Source: Sepiola atlantica
Taxonomy: Eukaryota > Mollusca > Cephalopoda > Sepiida > Sepiolidae
Reading direction: 5' to 3'
Assembly: GCA_963556195.1 (NCBI GenBank)
Contig: OY744525.1
Span: 75,841,844 to 75,905,843, forward strand
DNA length: 64,000 nucleotides
Made by a program: the position numbers and the translations under genes. Below the pieces are notes generated by a model. It was not told the DNA's origin, searched no databases, and saw only the letters and a list, made by a program, of their open reading frames with translations. Position 1 is the first letter of the stretch, and every line of letters begins with the position of its first letter. Below are positions 34,291-44,804 of this stretch, piece after piece.

Positions 34291-35200
34291 CATATACCTA
34301 TTTATATAGGTATATGTATGTGTGTATACATGTACATGTATGCTGGATAAATATACCTGTTTTCAGTATATAACTGTACATATGTATAGTTGATTTATAT
34401 GTGTATATATGCATAACTCTATGTGTAACATAATGGATGTATGTATGCATGTATGTATGTATGTGAAGAACGATTACATCAGCTAGTATGGATTTGGTAT
34501 CGAGGTGGACCAGTGCAAAATATTGACACGAAAATCTGGGGAACAAGTTCGCTCTCAGACTAAAAAAATACACATACCTGAACTCTGACCCCTCCCTGAT
34601 ATCACAGGTGCGTGGTAATAGGCTCAGAGTCCGCATTTGAGGCAATTACGTCACAATCGTGGAAACGAGAAAAGAAAGGTTTTTAGTCAGTCAGTGTTTC
34701 GGTAGCATGGTGCACGGATGCAAAATCGAGATGTAATTCAGAAAAAGGAAAATGGGAATTTAATTCCTAAAAGAGTGATAGCGAGTTGATAGCCCCTTCC
34801 TTCCTATCCCCGTAACGAAGTAGATCTAAGTTAGGAAGAACAATTTAGCCTCTCTCTCCAATTTAATGAAGTGTGAGCTCTATAGTTATGACAAGAAAAT
34901 CTCTAAAAAATAAACAACCATTAACTCTGTCGCTTTATGCTTTTCTGTGCATGAAAAGTTTTAATTACAGACCTAGACAATCACAATGATAGCGATGGTG
35001 GTCACGAGGTATGGCCCACTACGACAGTGATGACGGCGAAATGCAACACACTGCGATGATGATAGTGACGGCAACAATGTCAAGGACAGGCCGGCACACC
35101 AGTATACAGAAAGCTACGTAAGACTACTGAGAACATTTGAAGTAAGGAACTTTGAAATAAAGAACGACAACGTAACATACGTATATGTGTGTAGCTATGT
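34291..35200. other. Spacer with TATG-rich repeats and a CRE-like octamer
   Basis: Low-complexity TATG/TGTA repeats at 34290-34460. TTACGTCA, a CREB/ATF-type octamer, lies at 34646-34653 in a locally GC-richer stretch (34560-34680). The octamer alone is not sufficient for a regulatory call. Confidence 0.3.
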
Positions 35201-35203
35201 ACG

Positions 35204-35207
<4 letters not shown>

Positions 35208-35240
<33 letters not shown>
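35208..35240. repeat. TA microsatellite
   Basis: About 15 TA units, directly left of the palindrome. Confidence 0.9.
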
Positions 35241-35244
<4 letters not shown>

Positions 35245-35316
35245 TTGATTAAAGACTGAATTTTTTCGTTATTAGAATATAAATTCTAATAACGAAAAAA
35301 TTCAGTCTTTAATCAA
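35245..35316. repeat. Perfect 34-bp palindrome with a 4-nt loop
   Basis: Left arm TTGATTAAAGACTGAATTTT then TTCGTTATTAGAAT. The right arm is its exact reverse complement, separated by ATAA. The TTCGTTATTAGAAT core recalls the TTTCGTCTTTATTA fold-back repeats elsewhere in the window. Confidence 0.95.
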
Positions 35317-36076
35317 CTCATTTTTCCAATGGCTGAATTGCTTGTGGTCTTACAATTGTTTCTCAATGAGTAAAATGCAGCCATTAACCTCATTCACTCG
35401 CTGTTCCTCAAAGACCAAAATGAAAGGCATATATAAAGTGTCACATCAAGTACAGAGTATGTGGAGAAAAAAAGCAGAAACCTAACAACAGAAAGAAGAT
35501 AACACCCACAATGGGGCCCCGCCAATAGGATGACAGAATTCCAATCAGACTGCCATTTTGAAATCATCACATAGAGCTACGTTTTAAATAGTTATAAAAC
35601 ACACTAACTTATCATGGAAGAAAAACCTAGTTGAAATAGTCGTTGGTTAATTAAAGTTCGATATTAAGGTAGATAATTATTATTGTTATGATTAAAATAA
35701 AAGCGTAAGATACGATCCGAAAATATGGTTTATAGTAGTGAATTCAAATAATTACTTATATAATAGAGGAGTTATTTTTCCTCACGATGGCCACATGGGC
35801 GACTTTCGATGGTAATCAGTTTACATATTTTTTTAATTTATTGGCTCCAATGTAATAATTTAAATTCTTGGAAATTTATGGTTTAGCTTAATTTACATTT
35901 AGTTCAAAGTAGAATCAAATTAGTTACTACTAATTAAGTCAAATTCTAGGAGCAGTGAAAGTGTAAGGATTCGCTCCGGACCACGGTCCATCATCTAAAT
36001 AATCTAAGGGAATTAACTCTATACTTATTAATTATTACAGCTAATACAGTTATCTCTTTCTCTCTCTCTCTCTCTA

Positions 36077-36112
<36 letters not shown>

Positions 36113-36880
36113 TATGTGTGTGTGTGCGCGCATAAGTAGGACTATAAGTTGGAATGATTGTAAATATGTATATCTAGATGCTTGAACATGTACTTGTGTG
36201 CAAAATCTATGTTGGTACAAAAAGTTTATTGGAGTCAAATTTTGTTATTAATCAAAGTCAAGTGGAGAGTTATCAATAATTCAATGCAATAAAAAACAAT
36301 AAAATTGAAAGATTTCTAAAGAAATTAATTGAAGATTTCTAAAGAAATTACAGCCATACTAAGTAGCCGCTGAAATACTGGTCACATGTCAACCACAACT
36401 TGGAGATGTGTTTTTTTCCCCAATCTTATTTGCAGTTTTATTTTAAGAACTTGGCCTGACGAAGCTTAACCTGACACCAAGCTGTAGTTGAAACATGTAA
36501 GCTTATATATATACAAAAATGATTGTTTAAAATTTGTACTAAATAAATATATACACACACACACATACATGCATATATATATAATGTATGTGCAAATATA
36601 AAGTTTCAAACCAGTTTAAACTGAATTATCTTCCCCATAATCTTCCACTCATAAATTTATAAAGATGTAACTATCACATGGTCTTATGAATACAAGACAA
36701 GAAACTGGTTGTCAATATGTGCCATTAATTCTATGCCTAATTTAGATCTACATACACTATCACTGATATTGAACACTCTTCCCAGAAATATATATAAACT
36801 ATTACAATTATATGTGTGTGTTAAGTGAGATTGTATAAATTAAATAGACTATGATAACTTACTGAAATAAAATAATGCGA
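35317..36880. other. Spacer with a CT/TA/TATG microsatellite
   Basis: A compound CT, TA, TATG, TG repeat lies at 36055-36130. TGACGAAGCTTAACCTGACA and TTGAAACATGTAAGC near 36460-36505 resemble a decayed hairpin repeat. No gene is recognised. Confidence 0.4.
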
Positions 36881-37599
36881 GAGACATTTATAGACTATAT
36901 GTGAAAGCAGGTGTATATGCACCTGAACAAACATCACCTACTGGAGAGAGTAGGTTGTGTTCTCCAGAATACACAATCCACTTGAAAAAAAGTCCATGTT
37001 TCAATGTTGTCTGATAATTTCGAACTAACCTATATATTATTATAATAAAGCTTATGTGTCTGTCCAACTGAAAGTCTTTCAATACCTAATTCACAATTCT
37101 TACGAGTTTTTAGAACTCTAATTTTAGATGACTTTATTTTTCAGTTGTTAATCACTAAGAAATAATGTCTTATATTATTTACATCGTTCACCTATTTACT
37201 TTACTTCAATACCATATTCGATTTATATAGACAACAAAATCCTGGTTCACAGAGTGAATGATACAGCTAATTAACATGATGCTTATTTAAAACTCATTTT
37301 ATTTAATAAATCATGAGTATTAATGATTTCTAACCTTATTTTTATACTTAAATACATATTATAAATAATTTTCTAGATAAATATTAACGCCAAGCAATAA
37401 AACAAAACTTTTTTTCATAATAAACTACATAAGTATTTAATCAAATTGTTTACTTAAAAATATAAAATCTACAGAAAAAAAAGGTATCCATTAAATTCAG
37501 ATGTGTGCAATGAGGTAGGAGTAGTCAGGGAAAAGACAGGGAATGTCCCATCTGATGAATCTTACATTCTTCCTTCTATGTAAATATGTTTTTATTGAT
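36881..37599. other. AT-rich spacer without recognisable genes
   Basis: No recognised coding or repeat features. Confidence 0.4.
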
Positions 37600-37609
37600 T
37601 TCTTTTTAA

Positions 37610-37775
37610 CACAGGATGACCCCCACCCCCAAATGTCATCCATATCACAAACCTTTCTGCAATCTAACCATATTTGGTACACATTAACTTCAGTGTATGC
37701 CTGACTTGTCCACCATGTTTCAGTCATGAATGTCCAACAGTCTTTGTTTTACCACCATTCAATGTTAGTTATGAT
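37610..37775. mobile_element. Solo terminal repeat of the 38046 mariner-like family
   Basis: ACAGGATGACCCCCACCCCC, AATCTAACCATATTTGGTAC, TGTCCACCATGTTTCAGTC, ATGAATGTCCAACAGTCTTT and CATTCAATG match the left TIR region of the element at 38046 in the same order and orientation. No partner end is seen nearby other than that element. Confidence 0.75.
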
Positions 37776-38045
37776 CAATACTGAGCACTTCCTAGTGGTC
37801 GTTATATTTTGTATATGATTATGTAAACACAAGTTGCTATTTGAGCCATATCTGGTGATAAATTGCATGTTAATAGCTTTCTCAATATTTAGTGTGTAAA
37901 TGACTACAATAGTACCAGTTAGATTTGAACTCGACATAATTGATTCCATAGTCTGTTATTGTATCCATTAGAATAATCAGGAATCCCCGAATTTAACATT
38001 TATATTTGTTTGCTATTTTTGCATATTCCTTGACTGTAATATATC

Positions 38046-38580
38046 GGGTGACCTAAAAAAAAAAAATGCCACCATGGAATTGTTAATAAAATCTACAATT
38101 CTTTCTGTAATTTAACCATATTTGGTACAAATAAACTTCAGTTTAAATCTTACTTGTCTACCAAGTTACAGGCATAGATGTCCAACATTCTTTGTTTATT
38201 GTCATTCAATGATAAGCACAGCTGGATACGACGTGCGAAATTGTCAATAACTCTCGACACACTCCTTTTGGCACTGCCCTGATTTTGGTTTTGATGGCTC
38301 TCTTCAGTGCAGGAATAGCATGAAGATTGTTATGATAGACATTACTTTTTAGATAATCCCACAGATAAAAATCTAGGAGGTTATGGTCCGGTAAGTGTGA
38401 AGCCCATTCAGGGGCATGAGATGATCATCATAGTGTCCCTGTATATCATTGAACAGTGATAAAACAAAGACTGTTGGACATTCATGACTGAAACCTGGTG
38501 GGCAAGTCAGGCTTAGGCTAAAGTTTATTTGTACTAAATATGGTTGGATTGAAGAAAGAGTCATGAATTTTGGGGGGTGC
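38046..38580 (-). mobile_element. Mariner-like transposon deletion derivative with TIRs of about 150 bp
   Basis: The left arm 38046-38215 (GGGTGACC..., CATATTTGGTACAAATAAAC, CTTGTCTACCAAGTTACAGG, GATGTCCAACATTCTTTGTT) is the inverted counterpart of 38450-38580 (GTTTATTTGTACTAAATATG, AACAAAGACTGTTGGACATT). Between the arms the minus strand retains the transposase C-terminus in shifted frames: WASHLPDHNLLDFYLW-like at about 38410-38360, and RVIDNFARRIQLCL at about 38265-38225. Most of the transposase is deleted. The 6630-6740 and 37610-37775 segments are further pieces of the family. Confidence 0.85.
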
Positions 38581-38589
38581 CACCCTGTA

Positions 38590-39530
38590 TTTTAAAATAC
38601 TATCGATTAAAGCAATGTCTTAAAATTTTTATCAGTGAATTTTTTAAAATTCTTCCGAATACTATTGCTAAGCACCAAATTTTCAGATTATATATTTAAA
38701 AAAAAAATGATTGTTCACTTTTTAGCAGGCAGTTCAGTTTACTATGTAGGTTTAAAGTTAAATACCCCCACACACACACACCACTCACACACACTACTCC
38801 CGGAATTATATTTTCTGAGGATTTCTTTATAAACGACTTTCTAAATTTTTTGTTCAATTTTTAAAAAAAGTTCTCTAGATTATTATAAAAAAGAAAATGA
38901 TCTCCCCTGATCGATGTATTTGTAAAAATGGGTCATAAACTATGATATTTTGTAAGTAGTAATTATTTAAAAAGCAATTTTCACTTCATTATTTTCAAAT
39001 TAAATTTAGGTAAAAAGTTGAGTTTTCTAAAAACAATATTTGGCAGAAGTTTATATGACACATACGTCTCTTCTAAAAATATTTTTTTTAAATTGGTACT
39101 GATACAACTTTTGAACCAGAAAAAACTGACTTTTGCCGATGCAGAAATATGTAAACAGCCAGAATCAAAACGAACCAGGATCAAATCAAAATGAGATGGC
39201 TTTTTAACCGGAAGAAAAAAATGAAAGAAAAACACTCACCATATGTTTATTTTTATGACAATTTATTTTTTTTTTATGAAGAAAATCAATGAGATAATAT
39301 TTTTTTTCACAAGAAAGTTTAAAGTTTTTAAAATCTTTTCCGATAAATTGTGTTTTTTATGAATAAACTAAAGATTGTAAAGAACATAATCAATGAAACA
39401 ACGATTTTTGCAATAAAAATTTATGAAGGGGGGGGGGGGTGATGGAACAGCTTTTGAAATATACAAAACACGACTAGGTTAGGTACTGTTGGGTACTGTC
39501 ACAAGAAAACTCCTTCTCTGCAGGGTCATA
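38590..39530. other. AT-rich spacer without recognisable genes
   Basis: Frames at 38635-38832 and 38981-39235 have no motif. Poly-G tract at 39428-39439. Confidence 0.4.
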
Positions 39531-39539
39531 TCCTCCGAA

Positions 39540-39660
39540 GACTTATCGTCTGCTTTTCTTGCCTTCTGATTGGCTAAGCGCTTCAAAATCTTCCGCCTGT
39601 TTACGTAAATGGCCGGAAGATACCGAACAAAAAGTCGATTTTGTCTGGTGCAAAAGCTGT
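39540..39660 (+). promoter_or_regulatory. Possible promoter / first exon (speculative)
   Basis: A GC-richer stretch carries CTGATTGGCTAAG (CCAAT box as ATTGG) about 45 bp before TTTACGTAAATGGCCGGAAG, which includes an ETS-like CCGGAAG and an ATG in good context. The frame from 39609 runs 65 codons (MAGRYRTKSRFCLVQKLYQY...) before a stop. No domain is recognised and no splice donor was identified with confidence. Confidence 0.25.
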
Positions 39661-40129
39661 ACCAGTACCAAAAATCTAGAGGGATGAAAGGAATTCATGG
39701 AAAATATCAAAACCAAAGTGATCATTTTAAGTTAAACTTACATAGCACCCCATCCTCTGCAGAAAAAAATTTACTAATTAAAAAATTGTGTTATAATCTG
39801 AAATAATCCACAGAATTTTAAATAAATATTCCATGATGATCCACCGAATATTCTACCTGTGCAAATCTTTTTTTAGTTTTCCTTAAATTTATGAATGCAA
39901 ATCCATTTTTGACCAAAATATTTATTCAATAAGAGATTTAAAATGAGCATTATATTTATATAATACTAGAAAAATCGTGACCCATTGGGTTACCCATTAA
40001 GCTTTGGTAAAATTGTTTGAATCAGAAAAAAGTAACTTTGCAAAACCAGTTAAATATAAAATAATAATAACAAAATCCAAACTGAGCCTCTTTCTGTTCG
40101 CTATATGACCCGTTCTCTCCAACTACAGG

Positions 40130-40470
40130 TGTAGTAGTATGTCATTGTTTATAATGGAGTATTCCAATCTTTTTATTCTTTCCTCTCTTTGTCACCTTCG
40201 ATTGTTAATAACCAAAGCAAGAGAGATACAGAGTGACAGAAGCTAGGTATAGAATAAAAGCAGAGTAAGAGGGGAGTCGTACAACATACATTGGGGGAGG
40301 GTGAAAGTGATAGATAGAAAGTAAGAGATCAGTCATTTACAATTACAGCTAATTAAAACTATTAAAATTAAAGGTTTTTCAAAGAGAACTCAATCTCAAA
40401 ACTGACGAATATTTTGACATGTATTTTATGTGATTAAAATGTATAGGAAAAAATGTGTAGAGAAACAAAC
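40130..40470 (+). repeat. Partial copy of the 19250-19795 dispersed repeat
   Basis: ACATGTATTTTATGTGATTA, AAATGTATAGGAAAAAA and AATTACAGCTAATTAAAAC parallel the tail of the copies at 19680-19790 and 44085-44120. Confidence 0.55.
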
Positions 40471-40719
40471 CTTGATTGACTCAGCTTTAGTATAATAATA
40501 GATTTGCACATTAAAGCTGACACACTTATATTAAACTTTTGCATGTAAATGCTCCCCTGCGGTTTTGGATACCACACATAGCTACAGAATATTAGCTTTG
40601 TAAATATCAATAAAACGATTCTCTTTGTTTGTAATCTTTTTTCTTCGAAATTTAAACTAAATCTGATTAAACAGCTTTAAGTGTTTTATTTTCAAACAGA
40701 TATTTAAACAGGCACAGGC

Positions 40720-41235
40720 ATATGTACAATGTACACACACAGGTACACATAAAATGTGCAACATAGCACAAATACAAGTTACACACATAATATATACACA
40801 CAGGTACACATGCAATGTACAGACACAGTATACACTCTCAATGTACAAGTATGCATAAAATGTACATGCATACAGATGCAGACATAATTACAATGTACAC
40901 ACTACCAAGCACACATCATGCAATGTACACATAAAATGTACATGCATACGCAGGCAGAGATAAAATGTACAACACAATACAATATACACAGACATACAAT
41001 ATACATAGACACACACTGAATGTACACATATTGTTACACATAAAATGTACTTGCTCTTACAGATATACAAAAATGTACATATAGACCTACATACAATGTA
41101 CACGCATACACATACAGCATATATACACACAGACACATACAATGTATCCACACAGAGACACATACAATGTACACATTCATACATGTCATGTAATGTATTG
41201 GTACACACACACCAATACAAATGTCTCCATATTGA
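40720..41235. repeat. Degenerate CA/TGTACA-rich tandem repeat
   Basis: Irregular units of roughly 20 bp built on ACACATACAATGTACAC. The long minus-strand frames here (CVYIMCVTCICA-like) are translation of the repeat. Confidence 0.85.
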
Positions 41236-41705
41236 TATAAAACCCTAACTTCCTATACAAACACACACGTGATGCATGTGGACGCTTTCGTGTATGCACA
41301 TACTCACAGTCGGAGATTCCTGCGGATAAACATTGTGATACGTTTGCAAATATCATCAAAGCCATCGTCCATGTTTGTTAACGAAATATTGATTACCGGC
41401 AAGTGTACGCTTCTTCAGGGGGAGGGGGGGGGTCGCTTTCAATCAGTTGTGCATTGAATATTGTTATCTGACCGGTAAAAAAAAGTATTTGATGCGTTTT
41501 TTAAATTTTATATTTCCGAAGAAAGAGAAATTAATCAAAAGTAGACAGAATAAACATGCTTTGACTTTTTAATGCAGTCATTCTCAACATGGTCGTCTAG
41601 AGTGGCCACTAGAGGTCGCTCTAAACTATCCGTGTGTGTGTGGGAGGGGGGCAGTTGATTCATGGGGCATTGCAATTCTAACAGGTTAGTAAGACTATTT
41701 ATAAA
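41236..41705. other. Spacer without recognisable genes
   Basis: Poly-G runs at about 41421-41432 and 41644-41650. The 62-codon frame at 41269-41457 has no motif. Confidence 0.35.
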
Positions 41706-41707
41706 TA

Positions 41708-41935
41708 CAGTCAAACCTCATATATACGATTGCCTCTACATACGAATTTTTTCCCACATACAACGTGAAATTTGATCAAATTAGCAACTCTGCACCCGAT
41801 GGAAAATCCAACATACGACGTCGAAGTTTTGTGGTTAGCCCGATATGCAGCAGCACTCACGACGAGATGGAGAGTTCAGTTCACAGTTCCGCCTCGGTTC
41901 TGGAACGAATTAATTCGTATGTAGAGGTTTGATTG
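41708..41935. mobile_element. MITE of 228 bp, pogo/Tigger-like ends, TA target duplication
   Basis: The left end CAGTCAAACCTCATATATAC and the right end, inverted, CAATCAAACCTCTACATACG share about 26 bp with a few changes, including CTACATACGAATT. TA flanks the element at 41706-41707 and 41936-41937. CAGTCAAACCT ends are characteristic of pogo-group elements. No coding capacity. Confidence 0.85.
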
Positions 41936-41937
41936 TA

Positions 41938-42105
41938 GACTAGACGTATCTGTCACCTGTTGAGTCATAACAATCACCACGATTTATTCTACCTTGATTC
42001 ATTCTAAAATTCATAAACTGTGACATCTATGTTAAGACATTCTTCTCGCGTAACTAAAACTAATAAGTATCTTTACTTCTATATTATTATTATTATTATA
42101 GAAAC
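41938..42105 (+). repeat. Left half of the interrupted dispersed repeat
   Basis: Matches 19283-19440 (TAGACGTAT, ATTCATAAACTGTGACATC, AAGACATTCTTCT). The match breaks in a TTATTATTA tract at the LINE insertion and resumes at about 43827. Confidence 0.8.
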
Positions 42106-42616
42106 ATAGATGAATTCTGGTAGAAGGACATGAGTCGTCCTATGGCACCAGCTCCTTGTCTTCATCTTTGTATGCGTCCAGTGACGACAGCAGCCTTATA
42201 GTTGAATTTTATTTCTTGGTCAATCCAGAACTTATCCAACCGCTTCTCAAATATCTTCACAGTTTCGGCTTCAATTACACTTGATGGCAATCTATTCCAC
42301 AAATCAACACAGCGATGGCTGAATGAATATTTTTTCAGGTTCAAACGTGTCTGTTTCTTGTAAAGCATCTGACTGTGTTCCCTGTTTCCCACTCTTGTAT
42401 TTTTTCTAGTCAATAGTTTATCTGCATTGAAATCATATTTTCCAGAGAGCAATTTATAGCACTAAATCATGTCCCCACGTATTCTTCTATAGGCCAAACT
42501 TGGCAATTTCAGTGCTTTCAACCTTTCTTCATAACTCTGATAGTACAGTCCTGGAACAAGTTTAGTAGCTTGCCTTTGTACATTTTCGATTATTTCAATG
42601 TGTTTCTTTTTATATG

Positions 42617-42624
42617 GTGCCCAC
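42617..42624. repeat. 8-bp target site duplication, left
   Basis: GTGCCCAC, identical to 43779-43786. Excising one copy plus the element restores the LINE reading frame at QVWAP. Confidence 0.95.
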
Positions 42625-43778
42625 TAGAGATGGGCGGTTTTACTGAAAAACCGCGGTTTTTCGGTTTCGTCTCCATACTGAATACCGAATACCGAATCGT
42701 TTTTTTTTTAAACCGTAACCGTTCGGTATTGTGTTTTTACTACAGTAAGCAACCATATACAAGGAAACACGGTTGAAAAGATTTTCCGATTTGAATAAAA
42801 TTGAATATTACCAAAAAATGTTATATTAGTAAGAGGACAGATTGAACAAATATATGATAAAAACATTTAATTGACTTGTAGGAACAAATCTTTGTTTACA
42901 GTTTGTTTATCATTCACATTTTGAATTTTCAAATGAAAAAAAAGACAAATACGACAGACAACATGACATCGTATTTTTAGCATAAACTATTTTCAAATGA
43001 AAAAGAAAAAATCAAATGCGTTCCGTATGATGTCGAAAATCTATTTGATTCAACTCAAAATTGTAAAATAATTATTTGTTTGTTTCAGAGTTATCTAAAA
43101 AAAAAAAGTTATTAAAATGAAATTAAAAAAAAAACTTGTAAAAGTAAATAAACGAAAAGTAGCGAGCGAGTATAAACATTTAAAAAGAAAAAAAGTAGTT
43201 GCCAATGCTAGTATCACTTTATTCGGATTTTTAAAATTATTTTAAACATTAGGCATTTCATTGTTTACTTTTGAAAAGCCACTTCATACATAAATTGTCA
43301 TTTCTAGAGAACTATCTCTCAACTATACCGTTTTCTCTCCCAAAAATGAGTTATTCAAAAAGTAGACTATGCAACGATTTATATTTTACTAAATTGTTAA
43401 TATGGTATTTATTTAGAGTTGACAATTTATTCGAAAGTTTAATTATTAAACTTTAATCCAAGTCATGAATTCTATGACTAAAATTACCTTAAAGCTTAAA
43501 AAATGACTTTAGGTGAATTAATAATCTCTACTTTTTTTTAACCATTCTTCCTTTTCCCTTGGCGTGGTTTTCGGGTGTACTACTAGTCTTTTACGCATGT
43601 CTATAAAGTTTTATTACCCTGTCTTAAAAACAAATATTAATAATAACTAATCATCACACAAGAGAATGAATAGCTTCCATAGTAAAAAATTTTTTTCAAA
43701 ATAACCGTAAACCGAGGTTTTAAGGGAAAAAAAACGAAACCGATACCGAAACCAAAATTTCAAAATCGCCCAACTCTA
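42625..43778. mobile_element. Nonautonomous hAT transposon, 1154 bp, 8-bp TSD
   Basis: The left end TAGAGATGGGCGGTTTT and the right end, inverted, TAGAGTTGGGCGATTTT form TIRs with two mismatches in 17 bp. Subterminal ACCGCGGTTTTTCGGTTTCG is mirrored near the right end by AAACCGAGGTTTTAAG and CGAAACCGATACCGAAACC. The exact 8-bp duplication GTGCCCAC is the hAT signature. No hAT transposase frame is visible; the 61-codon frame at 43271-43456 has no motif. Confidence 0.95.
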
Positions 43779-43786
43779 GTGCCCAC
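43779..43786. repeat. 8-bp target site duplication, right
   Basis: GTGCCCAC, identical to 42617-42624. Confidence 0.95.
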
Positions 43787-43826
43787 ACTTGATTAGCATA
43801 TTCAATATGAGGCCTCACATTATATA

Positions 43827-44135
43827 GTATAATTAATCTTTATTATTCTTATAGAGAATTAAACAGACTTATTAATTTGCCATCTAATTTATATACATAT
43901 TTATGGTGTGTACAGACACAGGTATCCATATTTGACGATGGGGTGAGAAAAAAAGAGTCTTTCTTTCTCTAAATGCTTATAGAGACATTAAGAAATATTA
44001 GAGAATGGTTGAATCAACAAAGAGTAGAGAGAACAAGAGAAAATACATAGATAGCTTAAAGAGAGAGATAGTTGACGTGTTCAGTTAATTATAAATTACA
44101 GCTAACTAGAACAATAAAAAAAACTAAATCAGAAA
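43827..44135 (+). repeat. Right half of the interrupted dispersed repeat
   Basis: Matches 19440-19720: TTTGCCATCTAATTTATATAC, TCTTTCTCTAAATGCTTATA, GAATGGTTGAATCAACA, CAGTTAATTATAAATTA. Confidence 0.8.
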
Positions 44136-44329
44136 AAATAATTTCTTTTATTTCAAAATTTGGGAAAAATAAGTTAATCACTTAATTTTTTGAGTTGGTC
44201 GGGCAAAAGTCTTTCAGCTGCAAGTCTGTTGTTTAGTAAATGAGTACCATTTGTAAGCTCTAAAAAAAAATAAATCTTGGTTGTTTTAACACAATATTGA
44301 GAAAGACTGATTCCTTATATATAATTGTA

Positions 44330-44790
44330 TCACAGTCCATAGTTTTCTTCGAATGTTGTACTGGCTTGGCAGGCCGAGAGCAAACTCAAGGCGTTTCCAC
44401 GAATAATGGCGATAGATAGGCACTTCTGAAGCCAAGACAATTCGCGATTGTCTCTGGTGTTGTGCATCATTAATAGACCAAGGCTGCCGAGGAAGTCGCG
44501 TGTAGTAGAGCCAATTACTCCACTCGTCTCCACAGCGATTGGTTGAAATACAAATCTGTCGAGAAGATTGGCATATTTTGACCGCTTGTGGCTCTCTGCT
44601 GACGTTGCTGCATGTCCAGGGTTTGTTACTGATTCTGTCACTGATGAGGGCGCAAAAGTGTCGACACAAGTCGCATCCCATATCAGTGACTTACCGTTTG
44701 TAAAGGGAAACACCGTCAGGACATCAGGTCGTTTGCCATCCCCTCTGTCAAGGCCAACCGGTTCGAGGATTGATGGGAAGCCATTAGTAA
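44330..44790 (-). pseudogene. LINE C-terminal nuclease-like domain remnant
   Basis: The minus-strand frame reads GLDRGDGKRPDVLTVFPFTNGKSLIWDATCVDTFAPSSV, then ESHKRSKYANLLDRFVFQPIAVETSGVIGSTTRDFLGSLGLL, then WLQKCLSIAIIRGNALSLL. I recognise it as the domain that follows reverse transcriptase in a group of invertebrate LINEs. The D-A-T..D, K..KY and P-x-AVET-x-G spacing suggests a PD-(D/E)XK-type fold (inference). The frame is intact for 127 codons but has no start region or RT attached, so it is a fragment. Confidence 0.7.
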
Positions 44791-44804
44791 TATTATTTAC
44801 TTAC

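Larger units (their letters stand above)
42106..43826 (-). pseudogene. LINE C-terminal / 3' fragment, itself split by a hAT element
   Basis: Minus strand: 43826-43787 reads VRPHIEYANQVWA. After the inserted element the frame resumes at about 42600 with [42 protein letters not shown], a stop or substitution, then CYKLLSGKYDFN...NLKKYSFSHRCVDLWNRLPSSVIEAETVKIFEKRLDKFW to 42200. This block follows the reverse transcriptase in many mollusc and annelid jockey/CR1-like LINEs and has the usual RNW..LP motif. All of the RT palm is missing. Confidence 0.9.

Noticed and set aside
34646..34653. CRE site TTACGTCA as a regulatory element
   Set aside because: A single octamer is expected by chance in a window this size; no adjacent gene or second site was found.
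40657..41220. Cysteine-rich minus-strand frames resembling small secreted peptides
   Set aside because: The Cys/Val/Tyr pattern is generated by the TGTACA/CA tandem repeat; there is no signal peptide with a stable cysteine framework.
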